64,000 nt of DNA from Jiella sonneratiae (GTDB lineage Bacteria; Pseudomonadota; Alphaproteobacteria; Rhizobiales; Rhizobiaceae), in the NCBI RefSeq assembly GCF_017353515.1, contig NZ_JAFMPY010000005.1, positions 186,001-250,000 of the forward strand, written 5' to 3'. Shown here piece by piece: positions 18,135 through 27,269 of the stretch. Within the stretch, counting starts at the first letter, position 1, and each line of letters begins with the position of its first letter. Below the pieces are notes generated by a model. It searched no databases and was not told where the DNA came from. It worked only from the letters and a program-made list of their open reading frames with translations. The translations under genes and the position numbers were made by a program.

Positions 18135-19152
18135 TGGACATTCTCCGCCGGCTGTATTCGTCGAGGGCGACGGCCAGAACCATGATCAGGCCGAGGAAGA
18201 TCGGCTGCAGGCGGGAGTCGATCCGCAGCAGGTTGAGGGCGTTGGAGAGGATGGTGAGGAACAGCGCGGCGACCGCCACGACCTCGACCCGGCCGATGCC
18301 GCCGCGCAGGCTGACCCCGCCGATCACCGCCGCGGCGATCGACTGCAGCATCATCGCGTCGCCGCCGAGCGTCGCCTGGCCGGAGCCGACGAGGGCGGTC
18401 AGAAGGATGCCGACGCTCGCCGCGAAGACCCCCGAGAGGACGTAGGTGCCGACGAGATGGCGGCGGATCGGAACGCCCGAGACGACCGCCGCCTCCTGGT
18501 TGCCGCCGATGGCGTAGACGTAGCGGCCGAAGAGCGTGCGCCGCTGCACGAAAGCCATGGCGAGGATGATGGCGAGGGCGATGTAGATGGCGATCGGCAG
18601 GCCAAGGAACTGCAGCCGGCCGACGTTCTGGATGAAGGATTTCGGCATGCCGTAGACCGGGATGCCGTTGGTGAGCAGCAGCCCGATGCCGGCCGTCGCC
18701 GACATGGTGCCGAGCGTGACGACGAAGCCCGAGACCTTCAGCCGCGAGACGCAGAGCCCGTTGAACAGCCCCACCGCGAAGCCGGAGCCGAGCCCGGCGA
18801 GGACGCCGAGCACGACGACGAGGATGTCCGGGCCGCCCAGCGACGTCGCCAGCGCGGCCATCACCTTGGCGGTGACGACGCTCGCCAGCGCCACCACCGC
18901 GCCGACCGAAAGGTCGAAGCCACCCGCGACGATCACCATCGCCTGGCCGCAGGCGATGATCGCCAGGAAGGCGGCCATCCGCAGGATGTTGACGATGTTC
19001 ATCCAGCCGAGGAAATACGGCGACAGGAGCGAGGTGCCGGCGACGACGACGAGGAGCAGCACCGGCAGCAGGCCGATCCGCAGCAGCCGGCCGAGATGGT
19101 CGCGGCCTTGCGGAGTGGCGGGCCTGCGGGAGAGGGAGGCGGTCGCGCTCAT
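18127..19152 (-). CDS. ABC transporter permease (RbsC/BPD_transp_2 family), second copy
   Basis: A 341-residue partner permease with the same layout: IVAGGFDLSVGAVVALASV near 75-93, the AIGGNQEAAVVSGVPIRRHL loop near 215-235 and GGVSLRGGIGRVEVV near 290. Having two different permeases suggests a heterodimeric channel. The ATG at 19152 overlaps the ATPase stop as TGATG, so this and the ATPase are translationally coupled. Confidence 0.9.
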   Translation of the reverse strand: MSATASLSRRPATPQGRDHLGRLLRIGLLPVLLLVVVAGTSLLSPYFLGWMNIVNILRMAAFLAIIACGQAMVIVAGGFDLSVGAVVALASVVTAKVMAALATSLGGPDILVVVLGVLAGLGSGFAVGLFNGLCVSRLKVSGFVVTLGTMSATAGIGLLLTNGIPVYGMPKSFIQNVGRLQFLGLPIAIYIALAIILAMAFVQRRTLFGRYVYAIGGNQEAAVVSGVPIRRHLVGTYVLSGVFAASVGILLTALVGSGQATLGGDAMMLQSIAAAVIGGVSLRGGIGRVEVVAVAALFLTILSNALNLLRIDSRLQPIFLGLIMVLAVALDEYSRRRMSSV

Positions 19153-20702
19153 CAGGCTGCCTTTTCCCGCGTCTCTTCCTGGAAGAAGCTCGCCAGGACG
19201 TTCTGCTCGGTCATCGCCTCGCCTTCGAGCAGGGCCGCGATGCGGCCGTGATGCATGACGTAGAGCCGGTTCGACAGGGCCAGCACCTCCGGGAGCTCGG
19301 AGGAGACGACGATGACGGCGGCGCCGCCCTCGACCAGCCGCTTGATGAATTCGTAGACCTCGACCTTGGCGCCGACGTCGATGCCGACGCTCGGCTCGTC
19401 GAAGAGGAAGATGTCGAGGTCGCGCGCCATGGCCCGGCCGAGCATGACCTTCTGGCGGTTGCCGCCGGAAAGGTTGCGCACGGCGCGCTCGATGTTCGGC
19501 GGCCGCAGCTTCAGCGTCTCCATGATCGGGCCGACGATCCGCCGCTCGGCGCCGCGCCGGATGACGCCGCGGCGCTGGAAGCGCGCGAGGTCGAGCGCCG
19601 TCATCGAGACGTTCTCGCGGATCGGCCGGGTCAAAGCGAGGCCTTCGGCGCCCCGGTCGGCGGGGAAATAGGCGACGCCCCGCCTCAGGCTGGAGCGGGG
19701 ATCGGGCGCGGCGACGGCTTCGCCGCGGATCGAGACGCTGCCGCCGGCGATCGGCTCGATGCCGTAGATCGCCCGCACCAGCTCCGACTTGCCGCAGCCG
19801 ACGAGGCCGGCGATGCCGGTGATCTCGCCGGCCCGCGCGACAAGGTCGACGCCCGCCACCTGGTTGTCGGCGGTGGAGAGGTTCTCGACGGCGACGGCGA
19901 CGGCGCCCGGCCGGTGGGTGATCGTCGGGAAGAGGACGTCGATCCGCCGGCCGGTCATCAGCTCGACCAGCTCGGCATCGGTGACCGTCGCCGCGTCGAG
20001 CGTCTTGATGTGGCGGCCGTCGCGCAGCACCGTGACGCGGTCGGCCAGCGCCCGGATCTCGCGCATCCGGTGCGAGACGTAGATGATCCCGATGCCCTGG
20101 CTCTTCAGCCGGGCGATCAGTTCGAACAGCCGGCCGGTCTCGCGCTCGGTGAGGGAGGCGGTCGGCTCGTCGAGGATGAGGAGGCGGACGTTGCCGAGCA
20201 GCGCCTTGGCGATCTCAGCCATCTGCTGATGGGCGCGCGACAGCCGGTCGACGCGGGCCTTGGGGTCGAGGTCGAAGCCGAGTTCGCCGATCAGTTCGCG
20301 GGCGCGCCGGCGCATCGCGCCGCTGTCGAGGATGCCGGCGCTCGAGGTCTCGCGGCCGAGGAAGAGGTTCTCCTCGACGGTCAGGCTCGGGACCAGCGAG
20401 AATTCCTGGAAGACGGGGCTGATGCCGATGGCGCGCGCCTTGTTCGGCGTCAGGTCGACGATCTCCTCGCCGCCGAAGCGGAAGCTTCCCCCGCTCGGCG
20501 GGAAGGTGCCGGCGATAACATTGATCAGCGTCGACTTGCCGGCGCCGTTCTCGCCGAACAGGACGTGCAGTTCGCCGGCCCTGACGTCGAGGTCGACGTG
20601 GTCGAGCGCGAGCACGCCGGGGAACCGCTTGGTGACGCCCGCAAGGACGAGCAGCGGTTCGCCGGGGCGCGGGCTCGCGGGCAATGAGCCTTCGGCTGGC
20701 AT
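19152..20702 (-). CDS. ABC transporter ATPase, duplicated sugar-type (RbsA/MglA-like)
   Basis: A 516-residue protein with two ATPase halves. First half: Walker A GENGAGKST near 58, degenerate signature LSRAHQQMAEIAKALL near 160 and Walker B LLILDEPTASLT near 180. Second half: degenerate Walker A GLVGCGKSE near 305, signature NLSGGNRQKVMLGRAM near 415 and Walker B IFLFDEPSVGID near 440. This is the RbsA/MglA architecture. The start at 20702 has AGGAGAC in front; it lies 62 bp after the binding-protein gene. Confidence 0.93.
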   Translation of the reverse strand: MPAEGSLPASPRPGEPLLVLAGVTKRFPGVLALDHVDLDVRAGELHVLFGENGAGKSTLINVIAGTFPPSGGSFRFGGEEIVDLTPNKARAIGISPVFQEFSLVPSLTVEENLFLGRETSSAGILDSGAMRRRARELIGELGFDLDPKARVDRLSRAHQQMAEIAKALLGNVRLLILDEPTASLTERETGRLFELIARLKSQGIGIIYVSHRMREIRALADRVTVLRDGRHIKTLDAATVTDAELVELMTGRRIDVLFPTITHRPGAVAVAVENLSTADNQVAGVDLVARAGEITGIAGLVGCGKSELVRAIYGIEPIAGGSVSIRGEAVAAPDPRSSLRRGVAYFPADRGAEGLALTRPIRENVSMTALDLARFQRRGVIRRGAERRIVGPIMETLKLRPPNIERAVRNLSGGNRQKVMLGRAMARDLDIFLFDEPSVGIDVGAKVEVYEFIKRLVEGGAAVIVVSSELPEVLALSNRLYVMHHGRIAALLEGEAMTEQNVLASFFQEETREKAA

Positions 20703-20764
20703 GGCCGTCTCCTGGCACGAGGGGGCGGGCCGGCGCACCGGCCCGCCGGGCTTCGGCGGGGCTT

Positions 20765-21853
20765 TTACTGCGCCTTGACCGAATATTCGGGGTTCCAGTC
20801 GGCCGGGGCAAGGACGAGGTCCATGTTGAGGTCCTTCGCCGTCGTCTCGTCGATCACGTCGGCCTTCGGCTGGGCGAGCTTGACGACGTCCTTGCCCTCG
20901 ATCAGCCGCACCGCCTGGTCGATCGCCATGGCGCCTTCGGCAACCGGGTACTGGGTCGCGAAGGCGAGGATCTGGCCGCCGTTCAGCGCGTCGAGCATCG
21001 CCTGGTTCTCGTAGGAGGAGATGATCTTGATGTCCGGACGCCCGGCGAGCTGGACGGCGCCGATCGCCGCCTCGGCGGTCGGGGCGGTGCCCCAGATGAC
21101 GTTCATGTCGGGATAGGTCTGCAGCGCGTCCTGGATCAGCTTGAGCTGCACCGCGACGCCGCTGTCGCCGAACTTCTCGTCGAGGATCTTGACGTTGTCG
21201 TGCCCGGCGACGGTGTCCTTGAAGCCCTTGTTGAAGTCCTCGGCCCAGCCCGAGCCGGCCGGTCCCGGGAAGGTCACGACATTCGCCTCGTCGTCGCCGA
21301 TCTGGGCCAGGAGGCCCTTGGCTGTCACCCCGCCCATGGCGACGAAGTCGACGTAGTTGGCGGCCGGCAACGCGTCCTTCGGCAGCGGGTTGGTGACGCC
21401 GACGACCGGGATCTTCTTCTCCTTGGCCTCGGCGAACTTCTGGGTGAGGCCCGCGCCGGAGATCGCTCCGACGACGATGGCGTCGGCGCCGCTCGCCATG
21501 CAGTCGTCGAACTGCGAGATCTGCTTGGGCAGGTTCTCGTAGCCGCCGGCCTCGTAGAGGTTCATGTTGACGTTCTCGGCCTTGGCCTGGGTGACGATGC
21601 CGTAGGCCACGGCGACCCAGAAGCTGTCCTTCATGTGCGGGAAGAGGACGCAGATGTTGTAGGGCTTCTCGGCCTTGTCGAGCGGCTTGTACTCGGCCTC
21701 CGTCGGCGTCCCGGAGGATGCGTCGTAGATCGGGAACGGCCACCAGGAGGCCGAGGACTTCTCGTCGGCGGCAAGGCTCGGCCGGGCGGCGAGCGTCAGG
21801 AGCGCGAGCGCGCTCGTCGCGGCGAGGGCGATGCGGGCGGTTTTCGAGGCCAT
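20765..21853 (-). CDS. periplasmic binding protein, TorT-like (Peripla_BP_4 fold)
   Basis: A 362-residue solute receptor with a Sec signal peptide (MASKTARIALAATSALALL, cleavage near Ala28-Ala29). The mature N-terminus has SWWPFPIYD, followed by LDKAEKPYNICVLFPHMKDS and VNMNLYEAGGYENLPKQISQ, which match my memory of E. coli TorT, the trimethylamine-N-oxide receptor that works with TorS, better than ribose- or galactose-binding proteins. Here it sits in front of an ABC ATPase and two permeases, so it is probably the importer's receptor rather than a kinase partner. The ligand may thus be a small nitrogenous molecule; this is inference. It lies 66 bp after hyuB. Confidence 0.85.
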   Translation of the reverse strand: MASKTARIALAATSALALLTLAARPSLAADEKSSASWWPFPIYDASSGTPTEAEYKPLDKAEKPYNICVLFPHMKDSFWVAVAYGIVTQAKAENVNMNLYEAGGYENLPKQISQFDDCMASGADAIVVGAISGAGLTQKFAEAKEKKIPVVGVTNPLPKDALPAANYVDFVAMGGVTAKGLLAQIGDDEANVVTFPGPAGSGWAEDFNKGFKDTVAGHDNVKILDEKFGDSGVAVQLKLIQDALQTYPDMNVIWGTAPTAEAAIGAVQLAGRPDIKIISSYENQAMLDALNGGQILAFATQYPVAEGAMAIDQAVRLIEGKDVVKLAQPKADVIDETTAKDLNMDLVLAPADWNPEYSVKAQ

Positions 21854-21919
21854 GGAATGCGGTCCTTTCTTCGGGGGCTTACGGGGGTCTCTACGGGATG
21901 AAGGGGCGGCCGCCGGCGG

Positions 21920-23875
21920 TCAGGCCGGCGCCCATTCGGAAACGGAGCGGCGTTCGAAGACCTCGCGGAACTGGCGGGTGGATTCCGGCAGGAGCGCGCC
22001 GCTCTCCCAGTCGAGGATCACCGCATGCCGGCGCACGACGTCGTAGACGTCGATGGTGCCGCCGCGGTAGCGCTCGGCGACGCTCTCGGGGTCCTCGCGC
22101 GCCCAGGCGACGCGCTCGGCGCGGATCGAGCGCCGCAGGCTCTCGGTCGCCGCCGCGTCGATCTCGTATTCGCAGATCTCCGGATCGACCGGCCGGATCA
22201 CGACGCCGTAGTCACGCGCCGCGCGCTCGACCGAGACGTAGTCGTCGATGACGTCCTCGAGGACGCGGGCGGGGTCGCGCTCCAGCGGGTCGCCGAAGCC
22301 GCCGCCGCCGGCGGTCGGGCGGGTGAAGACGTCGCCCTCGGCGATGGCGACGTCGGAAAAGATCGCCCCGAGCCGCTCGGTGCGCCCGTCGGCGCGGGTG
22401 AGAGTCAGGCCGTGCGGCATCGACGGCAGGCCGCCCTCGATCCCCCAGACCACGGCGCGCTCGCGGTCGCAGATGTAGGAGATCACGACGTTGTCGCTGG
22501 CGAGCATCGCGGAGGTCTTCACCAGGCCCGCGCCGCCCCGCCACTTGCCGGGCCCCGGCGAGTCGGTGATGATTTCCATCTCGGTGCAGAGGATCGGATT
22601 GGCCCGCTCCTGGCCCTCGACGGGCTGGGCCATCATGCCGGTGCCGAAGGAGGCGGTGGTGCAGTTGTTGCCGTCCTTGCCGTTGCGCCCGCCCCAGCCG
22701 CCCGGCAGCCAGTCGTAGAACATGAAGATCGACTTGTCGGCGGCGCGGGCGTCCCAGCCGCCGGTCAGGAGGTATTCGAGGTTGAAGGCGCAGGCGAGCG
22801 CGCGCTGCGGCATCAGCCGCGACCACATCTCGTAGATCGAGTTCATGATCTTCTCGAACGGCATCAGGAAGCCGGTGACGGCGACCGGCCACCTGGCGTC
22901 GACGATCGAGCCCTCCGGCACGATGATCTCGAAGGCGCGGTAGAAGCCGGAATTCAGCGGCAGGTCCGGGAAGAAGGTCTTCATGCCGGCGGCGACGCCC
23001 GAGAAGGTCGTGCCGAAGGCGGAGTTGTAGATCGAGCCGATCACCGGATGGCTGCCGGTGAAGTCGTAGATCACCTTGTCGCCCCTGATGGTCATCTTGA
23101 TCCTGATCGGGATCATGCCCTCGCCGCCGGCGGGATCGCGGTCGATGAAGTCGACCGTCTCCCACTCGCCGTCCGGCATCGCGGCGATGCGCTGGCGCAC
23201 CGCCCGCTCGACGTAGTCCTGGACGGCCGACAGGCCGGTTTCGATGGTGTCGCGGCCGTATTTGTCGACGAGGCGCAGGATCTCGCGCTCGCAGACCCGC
23301 GTCGCCTGGGCCTGCGCCTGCATGTCGCCGATGATCGAGGCCGGGTCGCGGGTGTTGTGGGCGATCAGCCCGGCGACGTCCCGGTGCAGCTGGTTGTTCG
23401 AGAACAGCCGCACCGGGGTGATCCGCAGCCCCTCGCGGAACATCTCGCGGGCGGCGACGTCGAACGAGCCGGGGACCGAGCCGCCGACGTCGGACCAGTG
23501 GCCGTTCGACTGGGCGAAGGCGATCACCTTGCCGCCCGAGAAGATCGGCCGGACCAGGCGCACGTCGGAAAAGTGGGTGCCGCCGGCATAGGGGTCGTTG
23601 ATGGCGAAGACGTCGCCCTCGTGCATGTCGCCCTCGAAGTGGCGCATGACGTCCTGGCAGGTGAAGTGCAGCGTGCCGACGTGGACGGCGATGTCCTGGT
23701 TGCCCTGCGCGGCGCATTCGCCCTTGGCGTCGTGAAGCGCGCTGGAGAAGTCGTGGTTGTAGATCACGAAGGAGTAGCAGGTCCGCAGCACCTGTTCGCC
23801 CATCTGGTCGACGGCGGTGATGAAGGAGTTCTTCAGGACTTCGAAGGTCACGGGATCGAGCTGTTCGTTCGCCAT
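21920..23875 (-). CDS. hyuB: ATP-dependent hydantoinase/oxoprolinase B subunit
   Basis: A 651-residue HyuB-family subunit: MANEQLDPVTFEVLKNSF, then EQVLRTCYSFVIYNHDFSSA near 30-50, AINDPYAGGTHFSD near 98 and QSNGHWSDVGGSVPGS near 125. With HyuA it hydrolyses cyclic amides (hydantoins, N-methylhydantoin, 5-oxoproline, lactams such as caprolactam) using ATP. Family members acting on different rings cannot be told apart by eye. It starts 4 bp after the hyuA stop and is followed by the ABC importer on the same strand. Confidence 0.9.
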   Translation of the reverse strand: MANEQLDPVTFEVLKNSFITAVDQMGEQVLRTCYSFVIYNHDFSSALHDAKGECAAQGNQDIAVHVGTLHFTCQDVMRHFEGDMHEGDVFAINDPYAGGTHFSDVRLVRPIFSGGKVIAFAQSNGHWSDVGGSVPGSFDVAAREMFREGLRITPVRLFSNNQLHRDVAGLIAHNTRDPASIIGDMQAQAQATRVCEREILRLVDKYGRDTIETGLSAVQDYVERAVRQRIAAMPDGEWETVDFIDRDPAGGEGMIPIRIKMTIRGDKVIYDFTGSHPVIGSIYNSAFGTTFSGVAAGMKTFFPDLPLNSGFYRAFEIIVPEGSIVDARWPVAVTGFLMPFEKIMNSIYEMWSRLMPQRALACAFNLEYLLTGGWDARAADKSIFMFYDWLPGGWGGRNGKDGNNCTTASFGTGMMAQPVEGQERANPILCTEMEIITDSPGPGKWRGGAGLVKTSAMLASDNVVISYICDRERAVVWGIEGGLPSMPHGLTLTRADGRTERLGAIFSDVAIAEGDVFTRPTAGGGGFGDPLERDPARVLEDVIDDYVSVERAARDYGVVIRPVDPEICEYEIDAAATESLRRSIRAERVAWAREDPESVAERYRGGTIDVYDVVRRHAVILDWESGALLPESTRQFREVFERRSVSEWAPA

Positions 23876-23879
23876 GGTC

Positions 23880-25904
23880 TCAGGCCTTCGCGCGGATGAT
23901 GATGTTGAGGTAGCGGTCGACTTCCGCCCCGGCCCAGGGCGGGACGACGGTCGTCGAATCGACCTGCTCGACGATCGCCGGTCCGCTGAAGGCGAAGCCG
24001 GCGGGCAGGCGGTCGCGGTCGAAGATCGGCGTGTCGTGGGGCTCGGCATCGAACCAGACGGTCCGGCGGCCGGCCGGCTCCGGGGTCTCTCCCGTCGGCT
24101 CGTGCACCGGCAGCTCCGCCTTCGGCACGACGCCGACCGCCTTCAGGTTGACGCGGAACAGGCTCACCGGCGTGTCGTCGCGGCGGAAGTTGTACTCCCG
24201 GTCGTGCTCGCGGTGGAAATCCTCGACGAGGGCTGGGATCGAGCGGATCGGGCTCGGCGCCGAGACGGCGAGCGAGCGCCACTGGCCGCGATACATCATG
24301 TCGATCGAGCGCTGGAAGACGATGTCCTGCGGCGCGACGCCCTCGTGGGTGAGCCGGTCGAGCGCCTCCTTCTCGATGCGGGCGAACTGCGCCTCGATGG
24401 CGTCCGGATCGGCCTCGGCGGCCTCGACCATGCAGTTTTCCGAAAAGTCGTGCTGCATGTCGACGAGCAGGCAGCCGAGCGCCGAGGTGACGCCGGGATT
24501 GGGCGGCACGATCACCACCGGGATCGCCAGCTCGCGCGCCACCGCCGCGCCGTGCAGCGCCCCGGCGCCGCCGAAGGCGACGAGGGCGAAGTCGCGCGGG
24601 TCGTAGCCGCGGCTGATCGAGATCAGCCGGACGGCATCCGACATGTTGGCGTTGGCGACCTGCAGGATGGCGTCGGCCGCCGCCTCGACGGCAAGGCCGA
24701 AGGGCTCGGCGACGCCGGTCGCGACGGCGGTGCGGGCAAGCTCGGGATCGAGGCTGACCGAGCCGCCGGCGAGCTTCGTGCCGAGGCGCCCGAGGGTGAC
24801 GTTGGCGTCGGTGTTGGTCGGCTGTCGGTTGCCGTTGCCGTAGCAGGCGGGGCCGGGATGGGCGCCGGCCGACTGCGGGCCGTTGCGCAGCGAGCCGGCC
24901 TCGTCGGTCCAGGCGAGCGAGCCGCCGCCGGCGCCGATGGTCAGCACCTCGATCGAGGAGAAGCGGATCGGATAGCCGAATTCGATGAACCAGTCCTTGG
25001 TGACCCGCGACTGGCCCTCATAGGCGAGCGAGACGTCGGTCGAGGTGCCGCCCATGTCGAGGCCGATCGAATTGGGATAGCCGCAGAGGCCGGCGATGTG
25101 GCGGCTGGCGATGGCGCCGGCGGCGATGCCGGAGCCGGCGAGGCGGGCGGCGAAATCCTTGACGCTTGCCGGCGTCATCACGCCGCCGCCGGTGTGCAGC
25201 AGCAGGAGGTCGCGGGTGTAGCCCTCGCTCGCCAGCCGGTCGCCCAGCCGGTTGGTGTAGCTGACGACGACGGGGCTGAGCGCGGCGTTGACGACCGTCG
25301 TCGAGAAGCGCTCGTGCTCGAAGATCTCCGGCAGCACCTCCGAGGAGATCGACACCGGCGTGTCCGGCATCGCCTCGATCAGGATCTCGCGCATCGCCCG
25401 TTCGTTCTCGCCGTTGAGGTAGGCGTTCATGAAGCACACGGCGATCGCCGCGACGCCGCGGCGCTTGAGGATCCGCGCCACCTCGCGGGCCGCCGCGACG
25501 TCGAGCGGCTCGATGTTGCGGCCGGCCGCGTCGACGCGCTCGGGCACCGTCAGCCGGTCGCGGCGCGGGACATAGGGGCGCACCACGTCCTTGTAGGCGT
25601 CCCAGAGATCTTCCTTGTTGGCGCGGCGGATCTCGATGACGTCGCGGAAGCCCCGCGTCGAGACGATCGCCGTGCGCGGCAGGCGGCGGGTGATCAGCGC
25701 GTTGGTGGCGACGGTGGTGCCGTGCGAGAACAGCGCCACCTCAGACAGGTCGACCCCGGCCTTGGCGACGCCCGCCATGATCCCGTCGATCGGATCGCTG
25801 GTCGAGGCGGTCTTCTCGATCCGGATCGTGCCGGTCGTCTCGTCCATGATGCACATGTCGGTGAAGGTCCCGCCGACGTCGACGGCTACGCGAAGGTTCT
25901 GCAA
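23880..25904 (-). CDS. hyuA: ATP-dependent hydantoinase/oxoprolinase A subunit
   Basis: The ATP-binding partner of HyuB. Two phosphate-binding motifs are clear: VDVGGTFTDMCI near 9-20 and GLDMGGTSTDVSL near 285. FSHGTTVATNALI near 60 and GAGGGSLAW near 320 are further family signatures. No ATG lies near the conserved N-terminus. I chose the TTG at 25904, which gives MQNLRVAVDVGGTFTD and 674 residues; an ATG at 25967 would add 21 unconserved residues. It lies 245 bp downstream of the araC-type gene on the same strand, which is its likely regulator. Confidence 0.9.
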   Translation of the reverse strand: MQNLRVAVDVGGTFTDMCIMDETTGTIRIEKTASTSDPIDGIMAGVAKAGVDLSEVALFSHGTTVATNALITRRLPRTAIVSTRGFRDVIEIRRANKEDLWDAYKDVVRPYVPRRDRLTVPERVDAAGRNIEPLDVAAAREVARILKRRGVAAIAVCFMNAYLNGENERAMREILIEAMPDTPVSISSEVLPEIFEHERFSTTVVNAALSPVVVSYTNRLGDRLASEGYTRDLLLLHTGGGVMTPASVKDFAARLAGSGIAAGAIASRHIAGLCGYPNSIGLDMGGTSTDVSLAYEGQSRVTKDWFIEFGYPIRFSSIEVLTIGAGGGSLAWTDEAGSLRNGPQSAGAHPGPACYGNGNRQPTNTDANVTLGRLGTKLAGGSVSLDPELARTAVATGVAEPFGLAVEAAADAILQVANANMSDAVRLISISRGYDPRDFALVAFGGAGALHGAAVARELAIPVVIVPPNPGVTSALGCLLVDMQHDFSENCMVEAAEADPDAIEAQFARIEKEALDRLTHEGVAPQDIVFQRSIDMMYRGQWRSLAVSAPSPIRSIPALVEDFHREHDREYNFRRDDTPVSLFRVNLKAVGVVPKAELPVHEPTGETPEPAGRRTVWFDAEPHDTPIFDRDRLPAGFAFSGPAIVEQVDSTTVVPPWAGAEVDRYLNIIIRAKA

Positions 25905-26043
25905 GGTCGTCTTCCCAGGTTCCTTGTCCTGCCGGCGCTCGCGGCGGCAGGGGAGCGTCAGGCCCATGGGAGAAGTGAAACAGCTTTCCGGCCGCGGTTC
26001 TTGACGCTGCGCGAAGGAAATCTTGCGTCTCAGCGCGTTGGCA

Positions 26044-26060
26044 GCGCGGTTTTTCCGCGC
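26044..26060. promoter_or_regulatory. GCGCGG/CCGCGC hairpin between araC-type gene and hyuA
   Basis: GCGCGG at 26044-26049 and CCGCGC at 26055-26060 form a perfect 6-bp stem around a 5-nt T (or A on the minus strand) loop. On the minus strand it comes after the regulator's stop and before hyuA. There is no T-tract after it on that strand, so it may be a weak terminator or a protein-binding palindrome. Confidence 0.3.
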
Positions 26061-26149
26061 CTGCGAAAAATGCCTATTCGCTGTGCAGCATGCCGGCGGA
26101 GCCGGGCCGGCCCGCGGCCCGCGCGGGGCCGCGACGGGCGAGGCCGCCC

Positions 26150-27112
26150 TCAGCATCCACGTTGCGCCTCGGCCCGGGTCTGGCGCGGCGTGCAGCCGAA
26201 GCGGGCGCGGTAGTTGCGGCTGAACTGCGCCTGGTCGCTGAAACCGCATTCATAGGCGATCTCGGAGATCGATCCGCGGAAGCGCGGGTCGCGCAGGCGC
26301 TCGTCGCAGAGTGCCAGGCGCTGGGCGCGGATCTGGCCGCCGACGGTGGTGTTCTCGGCCTCGAAGATCTGCTGCAGATAGCGCAGCGAGATGCCGCAGG
26401 CGTCGGCGACGCTCTGGGGCGAGAGCTGCGGATCGGCGAGCCGGCTGCGGATGACCGCCTCGGCGCGGCAGAGATGGGCGTTGCGCACCGAGGTCGAGGA
26501 GCCCATCAGCAGCCGCTCGTCCGCCGCGACGGCCGCCGCGAGGAGTTCGACGAGCTGGTTGCCGATCAGGTGGCGGGAGGCCGCGTCGAACTCTGAGATC
26601 CGCGCGACGGCGAGCCGCAGCATGTCGACGAACAGCGCGCCGGCGCCGCTGCGGGCGTCGAAGCGCAGCGTCGCGAGCCGTTCCGGCCGCCGGATCCGGG
26701 CCTCCAGCACGGCGTTCGGCACCTTCAGCACCCAGAGCGAGGCCGGGTCGCGGTGGCTGAACTCGTAGGGAAGGTGGCTGCGTTCGATGAGAAAGCCGCC
26801 CGGGCTGCAGGAGACGTCGCGGCCGTCCTGGACGAAGCGGACCTCGGCGAGTTCGGGAACGGTGACGAGGTAGTTCTCGTCCTGCTCCTCGAGGAGATGC
26901 TGCTCGTGGCGGCGATAGAGGACGCCGTTCGAGCAGTTGCGCGAGATCGACACCGGCCCGAGCGTCCAGGCATCGAGCGTTCCCTCGAAGACGCGCGTTC
27001 CGGGAAAAGCCAGCTCCAGCGGGAAATAGATGTCCGCGATGGCCCTCTGCCAGGCGCGGCGGCGCTCCGACGGCCGGGAATCGAAGGTGGAGTATGTCAG
27101 CTGCATCGCCAT
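26150..27112 (-). CDS. AraC-family transcriptional regulator
   Basis: A 320-residue regulator with an N-terminal AraC-binding-like domain (about 15-185) and a C-terminal double helix-turn-helix (about 215-318): SPQSVADACGISLRYLQQIF and ISEIAYECGFSDQAQFSRNY, then GCTPRQTR. Two in-frame ATGs, 27112 and 27106, are possible; GGGAG is three bases before the first and nine before the second, so translation may start at the second. It is upstream of hyuA on the same strand and probably controls the hyuAB-ABC-hydroxylase genes in response to the substrate. This role is inferred from position. Confidence 0.9.
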   Translation of the reverse strand: MAMQLTYSTFDSRPSERRRAWQRAIADIYFPLELAFPGTRVFEGTLDAWTLGPVSISRNCSNGVLYRRHEQHLLEEQDENYLVTVPELAEVRFVQDGRDVSCSPGGFLIERSHLPYEFSHRDPASLWVLKVPNAVLEARIRRPERLATLRFDARSGAGALFVDMLRLAVARISEFDAASRHLIGNQLVELLAAAVAADERLLMGSSTSVRNAHLCRAEAVIRSRLADPQLSPQSVADACGISLRYLQQIFEAENTTVGGQIRAQRLALCDERLRDPRFRGSISEIAYECGFSDQAQFSRNYRARFGCTPRQTRAEAQRGC

Positions 27113-27269
27113 GCACTCCCGAATTCGTCGCGCGGGCCGCTCGGAGCCCGGACGCTTTTCCCCCTTTCGATGTCGCTTCGGCCGGTCCTTCTTCTCGTTC
27201 TTCTTGTCGTTCCGTTCGCCCGAGTGGATGACGCCCGCCGGAAGAGCGCCATCGATCAGACGTCGCGGC

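Noticed and set aside
20765-21853. Ribose- or autoinducer-2-binding protein
   Set aside because: The permease and ATPase type would allow it, but the WWPF and ICVLFPHMKDS segments point to the TorT group.
21920-25904. Acetone or acetophenone carboxylase alpha/beta
   Set aside because: These belong to the same superfamily, but no third gamma-like subunit is present and the neighbours suggest nitrogen-compound breakdown.
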